Shown: positions 24,074-31,809, counted from the first letter of the stretch. The stretch: 34,105 bases of DNA from an uncultured Oscillospiraceae bacterium (GCA_944386845.1 CALXCP010000012.1:1-34105), one strand, 5' to 3'. Notes: generated by a model not told the origin, from the sequence alone. Translations and numbers: made by a program.

Positions 24074-25540
24074 TCACAGCGCCTTCTCCACCGCCTCCAG
24101 GACGGTCTCCATGGCGCGGATGCGGGCGTATCGCTTGTCCACCGAGGGCAGGACGTGCCAGGGGGCGTTTTCCGTGCTGGTGCGGGCCAGCATCTCGTCC
24201 ACCGCCGTCTCGTACTGGTCCCACTTCTCCCGGTTGCGCCAGTCCTCGTCGGTGATCTTCCAGCGCTTGGCCGGGTCGTTCTCCCGGTCCCGGAAGCGGG
24301 CCAGCTGGGTGTCCCGGTCGATGTTCACCCAGAACTTCACCACCACCGCCCCGGCGTCGGTGAGCTCCCGCTCGAACTGGTTGATCTCGTCATAGGCCCG
24401 CTTCCAGTCCGCCTCGGAGCAGAAGCCCTCGATGCGCTCCACCATCACCCGGCCGTACCAGCTGCGGTCGAAGACGGCCACGTGCCCCGTCTTGGGCAGG
24501 CGGGTCCAGAACCGCCACAGATAGTGCCGGGCGGCCTCCTCCGGGCTGGGCGAGGCGATGGGCTGCACCTCGCAGCCCCGGGGGTCCAGGGCCGAGGTGA
24601 GCCGCTTGATGTTGCCCCCCTTGCCCGCGGCGTCCCAGCCCTCGTACACCACCACCAGGGGCACCCGGCGGCGATAGAGCCGGTTGTGCATTTTGGCCAG
24701 CCTCTTCCGGCACTCCTTCAGCTTCTTCTGATAGCTCTCCCGGTCCAGCCTCCCGTCCAGCGGGCAGGCGGACAGGGGCGGCATGGGCAGCAGGGGCCAC
24801 TCCTCCCGGACGGGCTCCGGGGCGGGGCGGCACTTCAGGGCGCCGGCGAGGCGCTCATACAGCCAGTCGGCCGCCGCCAGCAGCATCCCGTCCCCCGCCG
24901 TGCCGTCCAGCACCTTCCAGGGAGCCCAGTCGGTCTGGGTGGCGGCGAGGCAGCGGTCGAACAGCTCCAGGGCCCGGGGGTAGTTCCGGTTCTGCCGCCG
25001 GTCGTCCCCGCTCACCCGCCAGGCGGTGTCCCGGTCGTCCTCCAGGGCGTCCAGCCGGTCCCTCTGGGTGGCCTCGTCGATGTGGAGAAACATCTTCACC
25101 AGCAGGTAGCCCCCCGCCGCCAGCTGCCGCTCCATCACCCGGGCGCTCTCCAGCCGACGGTCCAGCTCCTCCCCGGTGAGCTCCCCCCGCAGGGCGTCCC
25201 ACACCAGCTCGTCCACCCAGCCCGAGTCCAGGAACAGGATCTTCCCCGCCGGCGGGATGCGCTCCATGTGCCGCTTCAGGAAGGGCCAGCGCCGCTCCTC
25301 CTCGGTGGGGAACTTGGTGCTCACCACCCGGTAGAAGCGGGGGTCCAGCTCCCGGATCAGCGACTTCAGCAGGGTCCCCTTCCCCGCGGCGCCCCAGCCC
25401 TCCACCTGCACGATGACGGGCAGGCCCGCCGCCTTCAGCTCCTGCTGCAGGCCGGCCAGCGCCGCCCGCCGGACCTTCAGCCGGGCCTTCGTCCCCTTTT
25501 TGTCCAGGGTGTCCTCCCCCGGTCTCCAGTGCTTCAGCAT
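24074..25540 (-). CDS. ppk2: Two-domain polyphosphate kinase 2 (class II, polyP:AMP phosphotransferase-like)
   Basis: Uses polyphosphate to phosphorylate nucleotides; class II two-domain PPK2 enzymes convert AMP to ADP. The 488 residues are two P-loop kinase-like domains. The N-terminal one has EGWGAAGKGTL and LDSGWV. The C-terminal one has the intact EGWDAAGKGGNIKRL and VFDRSWYGRV, plus the lid region. As known for this class, the C-terminal domain should be the active one: the N-terminal Walker loop lacks the conserved Asp. Start ATG 25540 has GGAG upstream. No ppk1 is in the window. Confidence 0.92.
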   Translation of the reverse strand: MLKHWRPGEDTLDKKGTKARLKVRRAALAGLQQELKAAGLPVIVQVEGWGAAGKGTLLKSLIRELDPRFYRVVSTKFPTEEERRWPFLKRHMERIPPAGKILFLDSGWVDELVWDALRGELTGEELDRRLESARVMERQLAAGGYLLVKMFLHIDEATQRDRLDALEDDRDTAWRVSGDDRRQNRNYPRALELFDRCLAATQTDWAPWKVLDGTAGDGMLLAAADWLYERLAGALKCRPAPEPVREEWPLLPMPPLSACPLDGRLDRESYQKKLKECRKRLAKMHNRLYRRRVPLVVVYEGWDAAGKGGNIKRLTSALDPRGCEVQPIASPSPEEAARHYLWRFWTRLPKTGHVAVFDRSWYGRVMVERIEGFCSEADWKRAYDEINQFERELTDAGAVVVKFWVNIDRDTQLARFRDRENDPAKRWKITDEDWRNREKWDQYETAVDEMLARTSTENAPWHVLPSVDKRYARIRAMETVLEAVEKAL

Positions 25541-25681
25541 GTCCGCCGCTCCTCTCCGCCGTCACGGGCTTTTTTTCAGTTTACACCGCCGGCGGCCGGG
25601 ATACAAGCCCTTTCCGCCCGGCGCATACTTTTTCCCCCGCCGGGCAACCTACGGCGTGACGACGGCGAGAGGAGGCGGCAC

Positions 25682-26725
25682 ATGGACGGCAAACGCATGG
25701 GGGAGCGCACCCTGCTCCTCCCCTCCCGGCCCGCCCTGCTGAGCTGGGCCGGCGCGGCGGGGCGCAGGGAGGGCGAGGGGCCGCTGGGGGGCAGCTTCGA
25801 CCTGCTCTGCCCCGACGACACCTTCGGGCAGGACAGCTGGGAGAAGGCGGAGCGGGAGATGCTGCGCCAGGCCCTGTGCCTGGCCCTGGAGAAGACCGGG
25901 ATGTCTCCGGCAGAGCTGGACCTGCTCTTCGCCGGCGACCTGCTGAACCAGTGCGTCAGCTCCTCCTTCGCCGCCCGGGAGCTGAGGGCGCCCTATCTCG
26001 GGCTGTACGGCGCCTGCTCCACCATGGGGGAGGCCCTGCTGCTGGCCGCCCTGACGGTGGACGGCGGATACGCCCGCCGGGCGGGGGCGGCGGCCTGCTC
26101 CCATTTCTGTACCGCCGAGCGGCAGTACCGCACCCCGCTGGAGTACGGCTGCCAGCGGCCCCCCACCGCCCAGTGGACGGTGACCGGGGCGGGGGCGGTG
26201 GTGCTGGGCCGGGAGGGGGACGGCCCCCGGGTCACCCACGTCACCCCCGGGCGGGTGGTGGACCTCGGGATCACCGACACCGGCAACATGGGGGCCGCCA
26301 TGGCCCCCGCCGCCCACGACACCCTGTCTGCCCACTTCCGGGACACCGGCCGGAGGCCGGAGGACTATGACCTCATCCTCACCGGCGATTTGGGAGAGCT
26401 GGGCAGCCGGCTGCTCCGGACCCTCTTCATCCGGGAGGGGACCGACCTGACGGAGCGGTACACCGACTGCGGACTGCTCATCTACGACCGGCAGCGGCAG
26501 GACGTCCACTGCGGCGGCTCCGGGTGCGGGTGCTCGGCGTCGGTGCTGGCCTGCCACATCCTGCCCGGGATGGCGGCGGGGCGGTGGCGGCGGGTGCTGT
26601 TCTGCCCCACCGGGGCTCTCCACTCCCCCACCACCGCCCTGCAGGGGGAGTCGGTGCCGGGCATCTGCCACGCGGTGGCTCTGGAAGTCTCTGCCGGAGA
26701 GGGGGACGGACATGGAGTATCTTAA
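25682..26725 (+). CDS. spoVAD: Stage V sporulation protein AD
   Basis: Needed for uptake of dipicolinic acid into the forespore; SpoVAD binds it. The 347 residues have the thiolase-like fold seen in SpoVAD: DTFGQDSWEKAEREM, LDLLFAGDLLNQ, YGACSTMGEALLL, GAGAVVLG, DLGITDTGNMGAAMAPAA, and the closing CPTGALHSPTTALQGESVPG. ATG 25682 follows GAGGAGG at a normal distance; the frame is open far upstream, but that part runs antisense to ppk2 and is not coding. It overlaps spoVAE by 14 bases. Members of this operon are normally made in the forespore under sigma G. Confidence 0.96.
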   Translation: MDGKRMGERTLLLPSRPALLSWAGAAGRREGEGPLGGSFDLLCPDDTFGQDSWEKAEREMLRQALCLALEKTGMSPAELDLLFAGDLLNQCVSSSFAARELRAPYLGLYGACSTMGEALLLAALTVDGGYARRAGAAACSHFCTAERQYRTPLEYGCQRPPTAQWTVTGAGAVVLGREGDGPRVTHVTPGRVVDLGITDTGNMGAAMAPAAHDTLSAHFRDTGRRPEDYDLILTGDLGELGSRLLRTLFIREGTDLTERYTDCGLLIYDRQRQDVHCGGSGCGCSASVLACHILPGMAAGRWRRVLFCPTGALHSPTTALQGESVPGICHAVALEVSAGEGDGHGVS

Positions 26726-27065
26726 CGCCTTTCTGTGCGGCGGGGCCCTGTGCCTCATCGGGCAGGTGCTCATCGACCGCACCGCCCTCACCCCCGCCCG
26801 CATCCTCGTGTGCTATGTGACGGCCGGGGTGGTCCTGGGGGGGCTGGGGCTGTACGAGCCCCTGGTCCGCTGGGCCGGGGCGGGGGCCACGGTGCCCCTC
26901 ACCGGCTTCGGCTATCTGCTGTCCGCCGGGGTGCGGAAGGCGGTGGCCGAGCAGGGGCTGCTGGGCGCCCTCACCGGCGGCCTCACCGCCGCGGCGGGGG
27001 GCGTCACCGCCGCCGTCTTTTTCGGGTATCTCATCGCCCTGCTCTTCCGGGCCAGGCCCAAGTGA
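26712..27065 (+). CDS. spoVAE: Stage V sporulation protein AE (SpoVAEb type)
   Basis: A 117-residue inner-membrane protein of the spore SpoVA channel, which moves dipicolinate during sporulation and germination. Hydrophobic segments are at about 3-20, 28-50, 60-75 and 85-112 (with SAGVRKAVAEQGLLGALTGG between). It begins MEYLNAFLCGGALCLIGQ, typical of SpoVAE. The start codon lies inside spoVAD, so translation is coupled. spoVAC, which usually comes first in this set, is not in the window; ppk2 on the opposite strand lies there instead. Confidence 0.95.
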   Translation: MEYLNAFLCGGALCLIGQVLIDRTALTPARILVCYVTAGVVLGGLGLYEPLVRWAGAGATVPLTGFGYLLSAGVRKAVAEQGLLGALTGGLTAAAGGVTAAVFFGYLIALLFRARPK

Positions 27066-27085
27066 GCGGGGGCGTGTCAAAACAC

Positions 27086-27129
27086 ACGGGCGGGGCCGGC
27101 ACATGCCGGTCCCGCCCGTTCTCTTTTTT
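27086..27129. terminator. Bidirectional terminator between spoVAE and the 5'-nucleotidase
   Basis: A 15-bp stem (27086-27100 with 27105-27119, one G-U pair) with an ACAT loop, followed on the plus strand by TTCTCTTTTTT. On the minus strand the hairpin is followed by GTGTGTTTTG, so it may also end the converging nucleotidase gene (stop at 27133). Confidence 0.85.
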
Positions 27130-27132
27130 CCC

Positions 27133-29088
27133 TTATCCCCGATAGGGCCGGTAGCCCCGGCCGGTGCCCCGCTTGATGGTGCGGCCCAGGCGGGGCCGCT
27201 TGCGCCGCCAGATCAGCAGGGCGACCGCCGCGGCGATCGCCGCCACCAGCCCCACCACCGCCAGGGTGTAGCGGTTGGGGTTCATCAGCAGGTCCACCGG
27301 GTTCCAGCTGTGGGACACCTCCTTGCGGCCGTCGGGCTGGGCGTACCGCCCGTCCATCTCGCCCCCCATGGCGCTGAGATAGCCCACCACGGCGTCCCAC
27401 TCCTTCACCTCCCGGCCCTGGCTGTCCCGGACGATATAGTCCTCCAGCCGGTCCATGTCGATGGGCTCCCCCCGGGCGTCCCGGGGGGTGACCGAGAGCA
27501 GGCCAAAGGAGCGGCTCTCCACCTCGCCCAGCATCTGGCCGCAGTACAGCCCGGTGACCACCCGGTAGAGCCGGTCGTCCTCGATGGGGGCGGCGGCGCC
27601 GTCGGGCAGGCGCAGCCGGGCCTCCGCCACCCTGTTGAAGATCATCCGGTGGGGGTTGAAGCGGTACTCCACCCCGGCGCAGAACAGCTGGGCCTCGGGC
27701 ATCAGGGGCTGCACCGAGGCGTCCACCTCCAGCACGCTGCGCAGGTCCCGGCCGGTGAGGTACACCGAGACGAGGGGGTAGCCCGTCATCCCGTCGGCCC
27801 CGATGCCGAGAGGCAGGATGTTGAAGGCGTCGGACACGGTGACCTCCCCCACCGGGACGGTGTCCCGGATGATGCCGGCGGCGGTGACGGCCACGTCGGC
27901 CCGCGTCCCCTCCGCCTGCTCCGCCGCCCACAGGTATGCGTCGGCCAGAAGGTCGCCCAGGGTGGACTCATGCTGGGTGGCCGAGACCTCCTTCACCGTG
28001 TCGAAGGGGTAGGGGTTGTCCACCAGCACCTGGTCGAACTCCAGGCCGAAGGCGGACAGGTAGTCCTCCTCCACCACCTCCTGGTACTCCTCCACCAGGG
28101 CGGCCGCGGCGGGGTCTTCGGCCAGGGTCTCATCGATGGGCACCAGGGTGTAGTCCGCCAGGGAGACCGTCCCGTCCCCGGCCACCGTCAGCTCCAGCAC
28201 CCCGAGGTTCCGGCCGTACTCGCCGGCGGAGACGATGAGGGTGTCCCCCACCCGGATGGGCTCGGTCAGGGTGGTGTGGGAGTGGGCCGAGATGATGACG
28301 TCGATGCCGTCCACCGCCCTGGCCAGCTCATAGTCCTCCCCTTTGCCGTCCTTCGTCCCCGAGTGGGACAGGCAGACCACCACCGGCTCCCGGCCGTACT
28401 GCTCCAGGGCGGCCGCCGTGGCCTCCTCCACCACCCGCCGGGCGGTGTCCGCCGGGTCGTGGAGCACCATGCCCGACATGGGGGCGTAGTCGGCGGACTC
28501 CTGCCCCATGAGGCCGAACACCGCGAAGAGGACCTCCCCCTTCTCGATGAGGACATAGTCGGCCACGCCGCAGGCGGTGAAGGCCTCCCGCACCGCCCGG
28601 GCGTCGGTGCCGTCCCCCTCCTCCCCCGCCGCCGGGGGCAGGAAGTTGGCCTCCACCAGGGCGGGGAGCGGGTCGCCGCTGTCCGCCGCGGCGCTGAGCA
28701 TGGCGGCGAAGCCGGCGGCCCGATAGTCGTACTCGTGGTTGCCGAAGGTGGCGGCGTCGTACCCGAGGGCCCCCAGCATCCGCAGCTCCAGGGCGGCGGT
28801 GGGGTAGACGGACTGGAACAGGGTGCCCATGGAAAAGTCGCCCCCGTCCACCAGCAGGGCGTCGGGACAGCTCTCCCTCTGCCGGTCGATGGCGGTCTTG
28901 AGCCGGGCGGACCCGCCGTACTCGCCGCCGTCCTCCTCCCGGGTGGGCAGCAGGCGGGAGTGCATGTCGTGGGTGAACAGGATGGCAGTGCGGACGGTCT
29001 CCCCGGTCTGGGCCGGGGCGGCGGCCGCGCCGCAGCACAGGGCGGCCAGCAGAGCGGCCAGCACCAGCAGTCGGCAAAGCAGTTTCAT
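27133..29088 (-). CDS. Secreted 5'-nucleotidase/phosphodiesterase, C-terminally membrane-anchored
   Basis: A bifunctional 2',3'-cyclic phosphodiesterase/5'-nucleotidase family protein of 651 residues. A signal peptide is at 1-24 (RLLVLAALLAALCCGAAAA). The metallophosphatase domain has THDMHSRL (Asp41, His43), DGGDFSMG (Asp84), GNHEYD (116-121), LSHSG and SAHSHTTL. The C-terminal nucleotidase domain starts at about 350 and ends with the TM helix near 618-636 and a basic tail ending YRPYRG. It therefore works on the outer face of the membrane, releasing phosphate or nucleosides. ATG 29088 has AAAGGGGG about 11 bases upstream. Its substrate is not shown by the sequence. Confidence 0.93.
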   Translation of the reverse strand: MKLLCRLLVLAALLAALCCGAAAAPAQTGETVRTAILFTHDMHSRLLPTREEDGGEYGGSARLKTAIDRQRESCPDALLVDGGDFSMGTLFQSVYPTAALELRMLGALGYDAATFGNHEYDYRAAGFAAMLSAAADSGDPLPALVEANFLPPAAGEEGDGTDARAVREAFTACGVADYVLIEKGEVLFAVFGLMGQESADYAPMSGMVLHDPADTARRVVEEATAAALEQYGREPVVVCLSHSGTKDGKGEDYELARAVDGIDVIISAHSHTTLTEPIRVGDTLIVSAGEYGRNLGVLELTVAGDGTVSLADYTLVPIDETLAEDPAAAALVEEYQEVVEEDYLSAFGLEFDQVLVDNPYPFDTVKEVSATQHESTLGDLLADAYLWAAEQAEGTRADVAVTAAGIIRDTVPVGEVTVSDAFNILPLGIGADGMTGYPLVSVYLTGRDLRSVLEVDASVQPLMPEAQLFCAGVEYRFNPHRMIFNRVAEARLRLPDGAAAPIEDDRLYRVVTGLYCGQMLGEVESRSFGLLSVTPRDARGEPIDMDRLEDYIVRDSQGREVKEWDAVVGYLSAMGGEMDGRYAQPDGRKEVSHSWNPVDLLMNPNRYTLAVVGLVAAIAAAVALLIWRRKRPRLGRTIKRGTGRGYRPYRG

Positions 29089-29202
29089 CGCGGGGGCGCC
29101 CCCTTTCTGCCCCTATTCTGCCACAGTTCGGCCCGTTTCGCAAGGGCTTTTCCGCGCCGGCGGATGCCGCCCCCCGCGGCGGGGCACACTATCCCCGAGG
29201 TG

Positions 29203-29403
29203 ATGACTGTGAAGCGCCATCCGCGTCCGGACCGGGAGCCCCGGCCCCTGCCCGTCTATCTCCCCGAGATCAACGCCGTGGAGTCGGTGAACGAGTGCAC
29301 CGGCCTCATCCCCCGCCCCCCCGCCGGCCCCGAGGAGGAGGCCAGCTACCGGGGCCTGTACTCCACGGGACTGCCGGAAGAAGAGGCGGAGAAAAGAAAT
29401 TAG
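29203..29403 (+). CDS. Small orphan protein, unknown function
   Basis: A 66-residue protein that I cannot assign to a family. It starts ATG 29203 just after CCCGAGGTG, and reads MTVKRHPRPDREPRPLPVYL, then EINAVESVNECTGLIPRPP and an acidic-basic tail (EEEAEKRN). The mix of many charged and proline residues with the ordered centre suggests a short adaptor or spore-associated peptide, but that is only a guess. It lies alone in the 467-base gap between the nucleotidase and the HTH gene, and a hairpin follows it. It is supported by the start site and terminator rather than by similarity. Confidence 0.55.
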   Translation: MTVKRHPRPDREPRPLPVYLPEINAVESVNECTGLIPRPPAGPEEEASYRGLYSTGLPEEEAEKRN

Positions 29404-29437
29404 ACGGCAGGCAGATCTCCGGCCCAGAGGCCGAGCG

Positions 29438-29474
29438 ATGAACAGGCGTCCGGCAAACCCGGACGCCTGTTCAT
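29438..29474 (+). terminator. Hairpin terminator after the orphan gene
   Basis: A 16-bp perfect stem (29438-29453 with 29459-29474) with loop CAAAC, followed by AAATTAAAATAAATTTTT. The T run is delayed, so termination strength is uncertain. Confidence 0.65.
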
Positions 29475-29495
29475 AAATTAAAATAAATTTTTGAC

Positions 29496-29524
29496 TTGAC
29501 TTTTATAAAATAAAATGTTATCTT
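29496..29524 (+). promoter_or_regulatory. Promoter of the DUF2089-like regulator
   Basis: TTGACT (29496-29501), 17 bases, then TATCTT (29519-29524) with TGT as an extended -10. A second overlapping TTGACT is at 29491-29496. The whole stretch 29474-29540 is strongly AT-rich against the rest of the window. Confidence 0.65.
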
Positions 29525-29538
29525 TAACTTAGTTAAAG
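29522..29538. promoter_or_regulatory. Perfect 17-bp palindrome, probable operator
   Basis: CTTTAACT-T-AGTTAAAG, eight base pairs on each side of a central T. It overlaps the -10 and transcription start of the HTH gene, the best place to block polymerase. The likely ligand is the HTH protein encoded next (autoregulation), which is inference. Confidence 0.6.
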
Positions 29539-29555
29539 AAAGCGAGGTGATCCCC

Positions 29556-29858
29556 TTGGCGCTGGAGATGGTGCCCGACTGGATGGCCGAGCTGGAGGAA
29601 GAGGACCTCACGTTCATCAAGCGCTTCCTTCTGGCCTCCGGGTCGCTGAAGGAGGTGGCCGGGGCGTACGGGGTGACCTATCCCACCGTCCGGCTGCGGC
29701 TGGACCGGCTGATCCAGAAGATCCGCATGGGGGAGGAGCAGGGGGCCGACCCCTATGTCTCCCTCATCAAGCGGCTGGCGGTGAACGACAAGCTGGACCT
29801 GGACACCGCCAAGCTGCTCATCCACGAATACCGGAGGACCGGAAAGGAGCGTACATAA
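29556..29858 (+). CDS. DUF2089-like HTH DNA-binding protein
   Basis: A 100-residue protein with the helix-turn-helix SGSLKEVAGAYGVTYPTVRL and LDRLIQKI (about 33-62). This is the pattern of DUF2089 family regulators, here without the zinc-ribbon N-terminus found in longer members. The C-terminal half (VSLIKRLAVNDKLDLDTAKLL) is helical. TTG 29556 is the better start because GAGGTGA lies six bases before it; a GTG at 29547 overlaps that site. It ends one base before the membrane protein. Role as autorepressor or sensor-linked regulator is inferred from the palindrome and the membrane partner. Confidence 0.85.
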   Translation: MALEMVPDWMAELEEEDLTFIKRFLLASGSLKEVAGAYGVTYPTVRLRLDRLIQKIRMGEEQGADPYVSLIKRLAVNDKLDLDTAKLLIHEYRRTGKERT

Positions 29859-30278
29859 ATGGAATTCTCATTTCTCACCCTTCTCGTGGGCCTCATCCCC
29901 GCCCTGTTCTTCCTGCTGCTGCCGGCGGCGGCGGTGATCGCCCTGCAGGTGTGGCTGTGCCGCCGGGAGAACAAGTGGCTGGGACTCATCCTCCCCGCCC
30001 TGACCCTGCTGCTGAGCCTGGTGATCTGCCTGTCGGCGGCGGTCATGACGGAGATGGTCACCGTGGGCAGCACCATGATCCTGCCCGACGGCACCACGGT
30101 GGTGGGCCCCACCGAGTCCCAGATGGACCCCATGTCCGGGGGCTTCCTCACCGTGGCCGTCCTGTTCCTGGCCTTCAACGTCCCCACCGCCGTGCTGCTG
30201 GCCATCTGGCTCTTCACCCGGAGCCGGCGGGACCTGCGGGACGAGCTGCGGCGGATGAAGGCCCAGGATCTGGAGTGA
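29859..30278 (+). CDS. Three-helix membrane protein, unknown function
   Basis: A 139-residue membrane protein with hydrophobic helices at about 7-30, 40-62 and 95-117. Between the second and third is an external loop of about 30 residues (MTEMVTVGSTMILPDGTTVV and onward), and it ends in a charged cytoplasmic tail (TRSRRDLRDELRRMKAQDLE). It is translated right after the HTH gene (stop and start adjoin), with GGAG 10 bases upstream. DUF2089 regulators are often found next to small membrane proteins, so it may sense or hold the regulator. No similarity to a named family was recognised. Confidence 0.7.
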   Translation: MEFSFLTLLVGLIPALFFLLLPAAAVIALQVWLCRRENKWLGLILPALTLLLSLVICLSAAVMTEMVTVGSTMILPDGTTVVGPTESQMDPMSGGFLTVAVLFLAFNVPTAVLLAIWLFTRSRRDLRDELRRMKAQDLE

Positions 30279-30290
30279 CAAGGCGGGCAA

Positions 30291-30329
30291 ACGCCCCCGG
30301 CGGACTTTCATCCGCCGGGGGCGTCTTTT
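30291..30329. terminator. Terminator between converging genes
   Basis: A perfect 14-bp stem (30291-30304 with 30311-30324) with a six-base loop, then TCTTTT on the plus strand. It closes the HTH/membrane unit and probably also the dehydrogenase (stop at 30336). Confidence 0.8.
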
Positions 30330-30335
30330 CTGTGC

Positions 30336-31322
30336 TCAGAGCCCGTTGACGATGTTGATGGGCCGCTCCCCCGCCGCGTGGCGGCGCAGATTCTCCCAGG
30401 ACATGGCCACCTGCCGCCGGAAGACGGACCCGGTGACGCCCCCCAGGTGAGGGGTGAGCACCAGCCGCCGGGCGGCCTCGGGGGACAGGCGGAGCAGCGG
30501 GCTGTCCAAAGGCAGGGGCTCCCGCTCCATCACGTCCAGCCCGGCGCCCCCGAGCCTTCCTGACTCCAGGGCGGCGGCCAGGGCGTCCTCGTCCACCAGG
30601 GCCCCCCGGGCGGTGTTCACCAGCACGGCTCCCGGCTTCATCAGGGCCAGGGTGCGCCCGTTCATCAGGTGACGGGTCTCCGCCGTGGCGGCGGCGTGGA
30701 GGCTCACCACGTCGCAGGTGGACAGCAGCTGGTCCAGGGGCAGGTGCTCCGCCCCCAGCTCGGCGGCCAGCTCGGGCTTGGGGGTGCGGTTCCAGTAGTA
30801 CAGCGGGCAGCCGAAGGGGCGCAGCCGCCGGGCGGTCTCCGCGGCGATCCTGCCCAGGCCCACCAGGCCCACCTTACAGTCGGCCAGCTCCACCATGTCC
30901 TCCATCACGATCCGGTTCTTGAAGGGGGCGAACTCCCCCCGGAAGACGGCCTGCTGGCTGGCGGGCAGAAAGCGCTGGACGGCCAGGATCAGCATGACGG
31001 TGTGCTCGGCCACCGCCCCGGCGCTGGTGCCGGCGCAGTTGCACACCGGGATGCCCCGGGCCGTGGCGGCGGCCAGGTCGATCCGCTCAAAGCCCACCCC
31101 CTCGGCCTGGATCATCCGCAGGTCGGGCATGCCGTCGATGAGCTCCCGGCCCACCTCCACCACCGAGCCGGTGTAGAGATAGTCGGCGTCCCCGGCGGCG
31201 GCCAGCCGCTCCCCGGTGGTCATGTCCAGGCCGTAGACGAGCTCCCACCCCTCCGGGATCTGGCCGGGCGCGCCGTATCTGGCCACCCGGGGCTGGGGGA
31301 CCAGCATCAGCACCTTGGCCAC
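30336..31322 (-). CDS. D-2-hydroxyacid dehydrogenase family protein
   Basis: An NAD(P)-dependent 2-hydroxyacid dehydrogenase of 328 residues. The Rossmann fold has the GLVGLGRIAAETARRL loop. The catalytic Arg is in NTARGALVDE, Glu in MEREPLP, and His in TPHLGG. Residues around 75-100 (IQAEGVGFERIDL, CNCAGTSAGAVAEH) follow the family pattern. The start is GTG 31322 with GAGGGG upstream, two bases after the stop of the preceding small gene. The substrate (lactate, glycerate, phosphoglycerate or another acid) cannot be decided. It is the last gene of a three-gene unit. Confidence 0.92.
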   Translation of the reverse strand: MAKVLMLVPQPRVARYGAPGQIPEGWELVYGLDMTTGERLAAAGDADYLYTGSVVEVGRELIDGMPDLRMIQAEGVGFERIDLAAATARGIPVCNCAGTSAGAVAEHTVMLILAVQRFLPASQQAVFRGEFAPFKNRIVMEDMVELADCKVGLVGLGRIAAETARRLRPFGCPLYYWNRTPKPELAAELGAEHLPLDQLLSTCDVVSLHAAATAETRHLMNGRTLALMKPGAVLVNTARGALVDEDALAAALESGRLGGAGLDVMEREPLPLDSPLLRLSPEAARRLVLTPHLGGVTGSVFRRQVAMSWENLRRHAAGERPINIVNGL

Positions 31323-31324
31323 GG

Positions 31325-31507
31325 TCAGCCCCTCTCCAGCCGGTCGGCCAGGGCCCGCAGGTCCTTCTCCGCCTGGTTGATGCGGTGGCCCAGGTCCCGG
31401 TGGCAGGTGACCTCGTCGGGGGTCAGCTCGTCGGCCTCCTCCAGCTGGGCGGCCAGCTCCCGCAGCTTCGCGGCAGCCTCCCGCACGGTGATGTTCTGCT
31501 CAGACAT
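31325..31507 (-). CDS. Small helical protein, unknown function
   Basis: A 60-residue, highly charged helical protein (VREAAAKLRELAAQLEEADE, then a second helix up to ADRLERG). ATG 31507 overlaps the end of the preceding gene by eight bases, and its stop is two bases before the dehydrogenase start. That tight packing is the main reason to call it. No family was recognised. Confidence 0.65.
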   Translation of the reverse strand: MSEQNITVREAAAKLRELAAQLEEADELTPDEVTCHRDLGHRINQAEKDLRALADRLERG

Positions 31508-31736
31508 AGGCGTTGCCTCCTCCCCGGTGGGCGCTGAACATGGTCTTTTCGATGTCCAGCAGCCGCTGGCACTCGGCGGTGATGTCGGCCCCGATGGCCT
31601 CCAGCTCGCCGGCCAGCCGGTCCAGCTCGGCCTCCCCGGCCCCGCAGGCCTTCAGCCCGGCGCAGACGCGGCTCAGCTCCCGGAGCCGCGCCCCCTGGCG
31701 CAGGCCCTCGTCATAGTCCACAGAGATATAGGACAT
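31500..31736 (-). CDS. Small helical-hairpin protein, unknown function
   Basis: A 78-residue protein that begins MSYISVDYDEGLRQ and folds by appearance into two helices joined at CGAGEAE, ending KTMFSAHRGGGNAYV. ATG 31736 has GGAAGGG upstream; the frame stays open for 37 codons before it but has no ribosome site. Its size and two-helix look recall WXG100-like or LXG-partner proteins, but no WxG motif is present, so this is only a possibility. First gene of the three-gene unit. Confidence 0.7.
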   Translation of the reverse strand: MSYISVDYDEGLRQGARLRELSRVCAGLKACGAGEAELDRLAGELEAIGADITAECQRLLDIEKTMFSAHRGGGNAYV

Positions 31737-31767
31737 GGTATCCCTTCCTTTCCTGTTTTCCGGACAG

Positions 31768-31798
31768 AGGCGCCCCCGGCCCGGGGCCGGGGGTGCCT
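31768..31798. promoter_or_regulatory. GC-rich hairpin in the leader of the small-gene operon
   Basis: AGGCGCCCCCGGC pairs with GCCGGGGGTGCCT around CCCGG. It lies just downstream of the probable transcription start. It has no T run on either strand, and one pair is G-U only on the plus strand. It could end the ABC transporter transcript or shield the leader. Confidence 0.45.
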
Positions 31799-31809
31799 TG
31801 ACTGTCTGT

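Noticed and set aside
22689..24224. Minus-strand open frame of 511 codons opposite the asparaginase
   Set aside because: Antisense to AnsA; composition typical of GC-rich shadow frames.
25599..25629. Sigma G-like promoter upstream of spoVAD (GGATA ... CATACT)
   Set aside because: The gap is 20 bases, against the usual 17-18, and the -35 is poor. Kept only as a note because spoVA genes are normally sigma G dependent.
23633..25681. In-frame N-terminal extension of spoVAD
   Set aside because: It is antisense to ppk2 and the asparaginase end; the SpoVAD similarity and ribosome site begin at 25682.
29184..29202. CACACTAT before the orphan gene as a sporulation -10
   Set aside because: It would put the transcript start nearly on the start codon and there is no matching -35.
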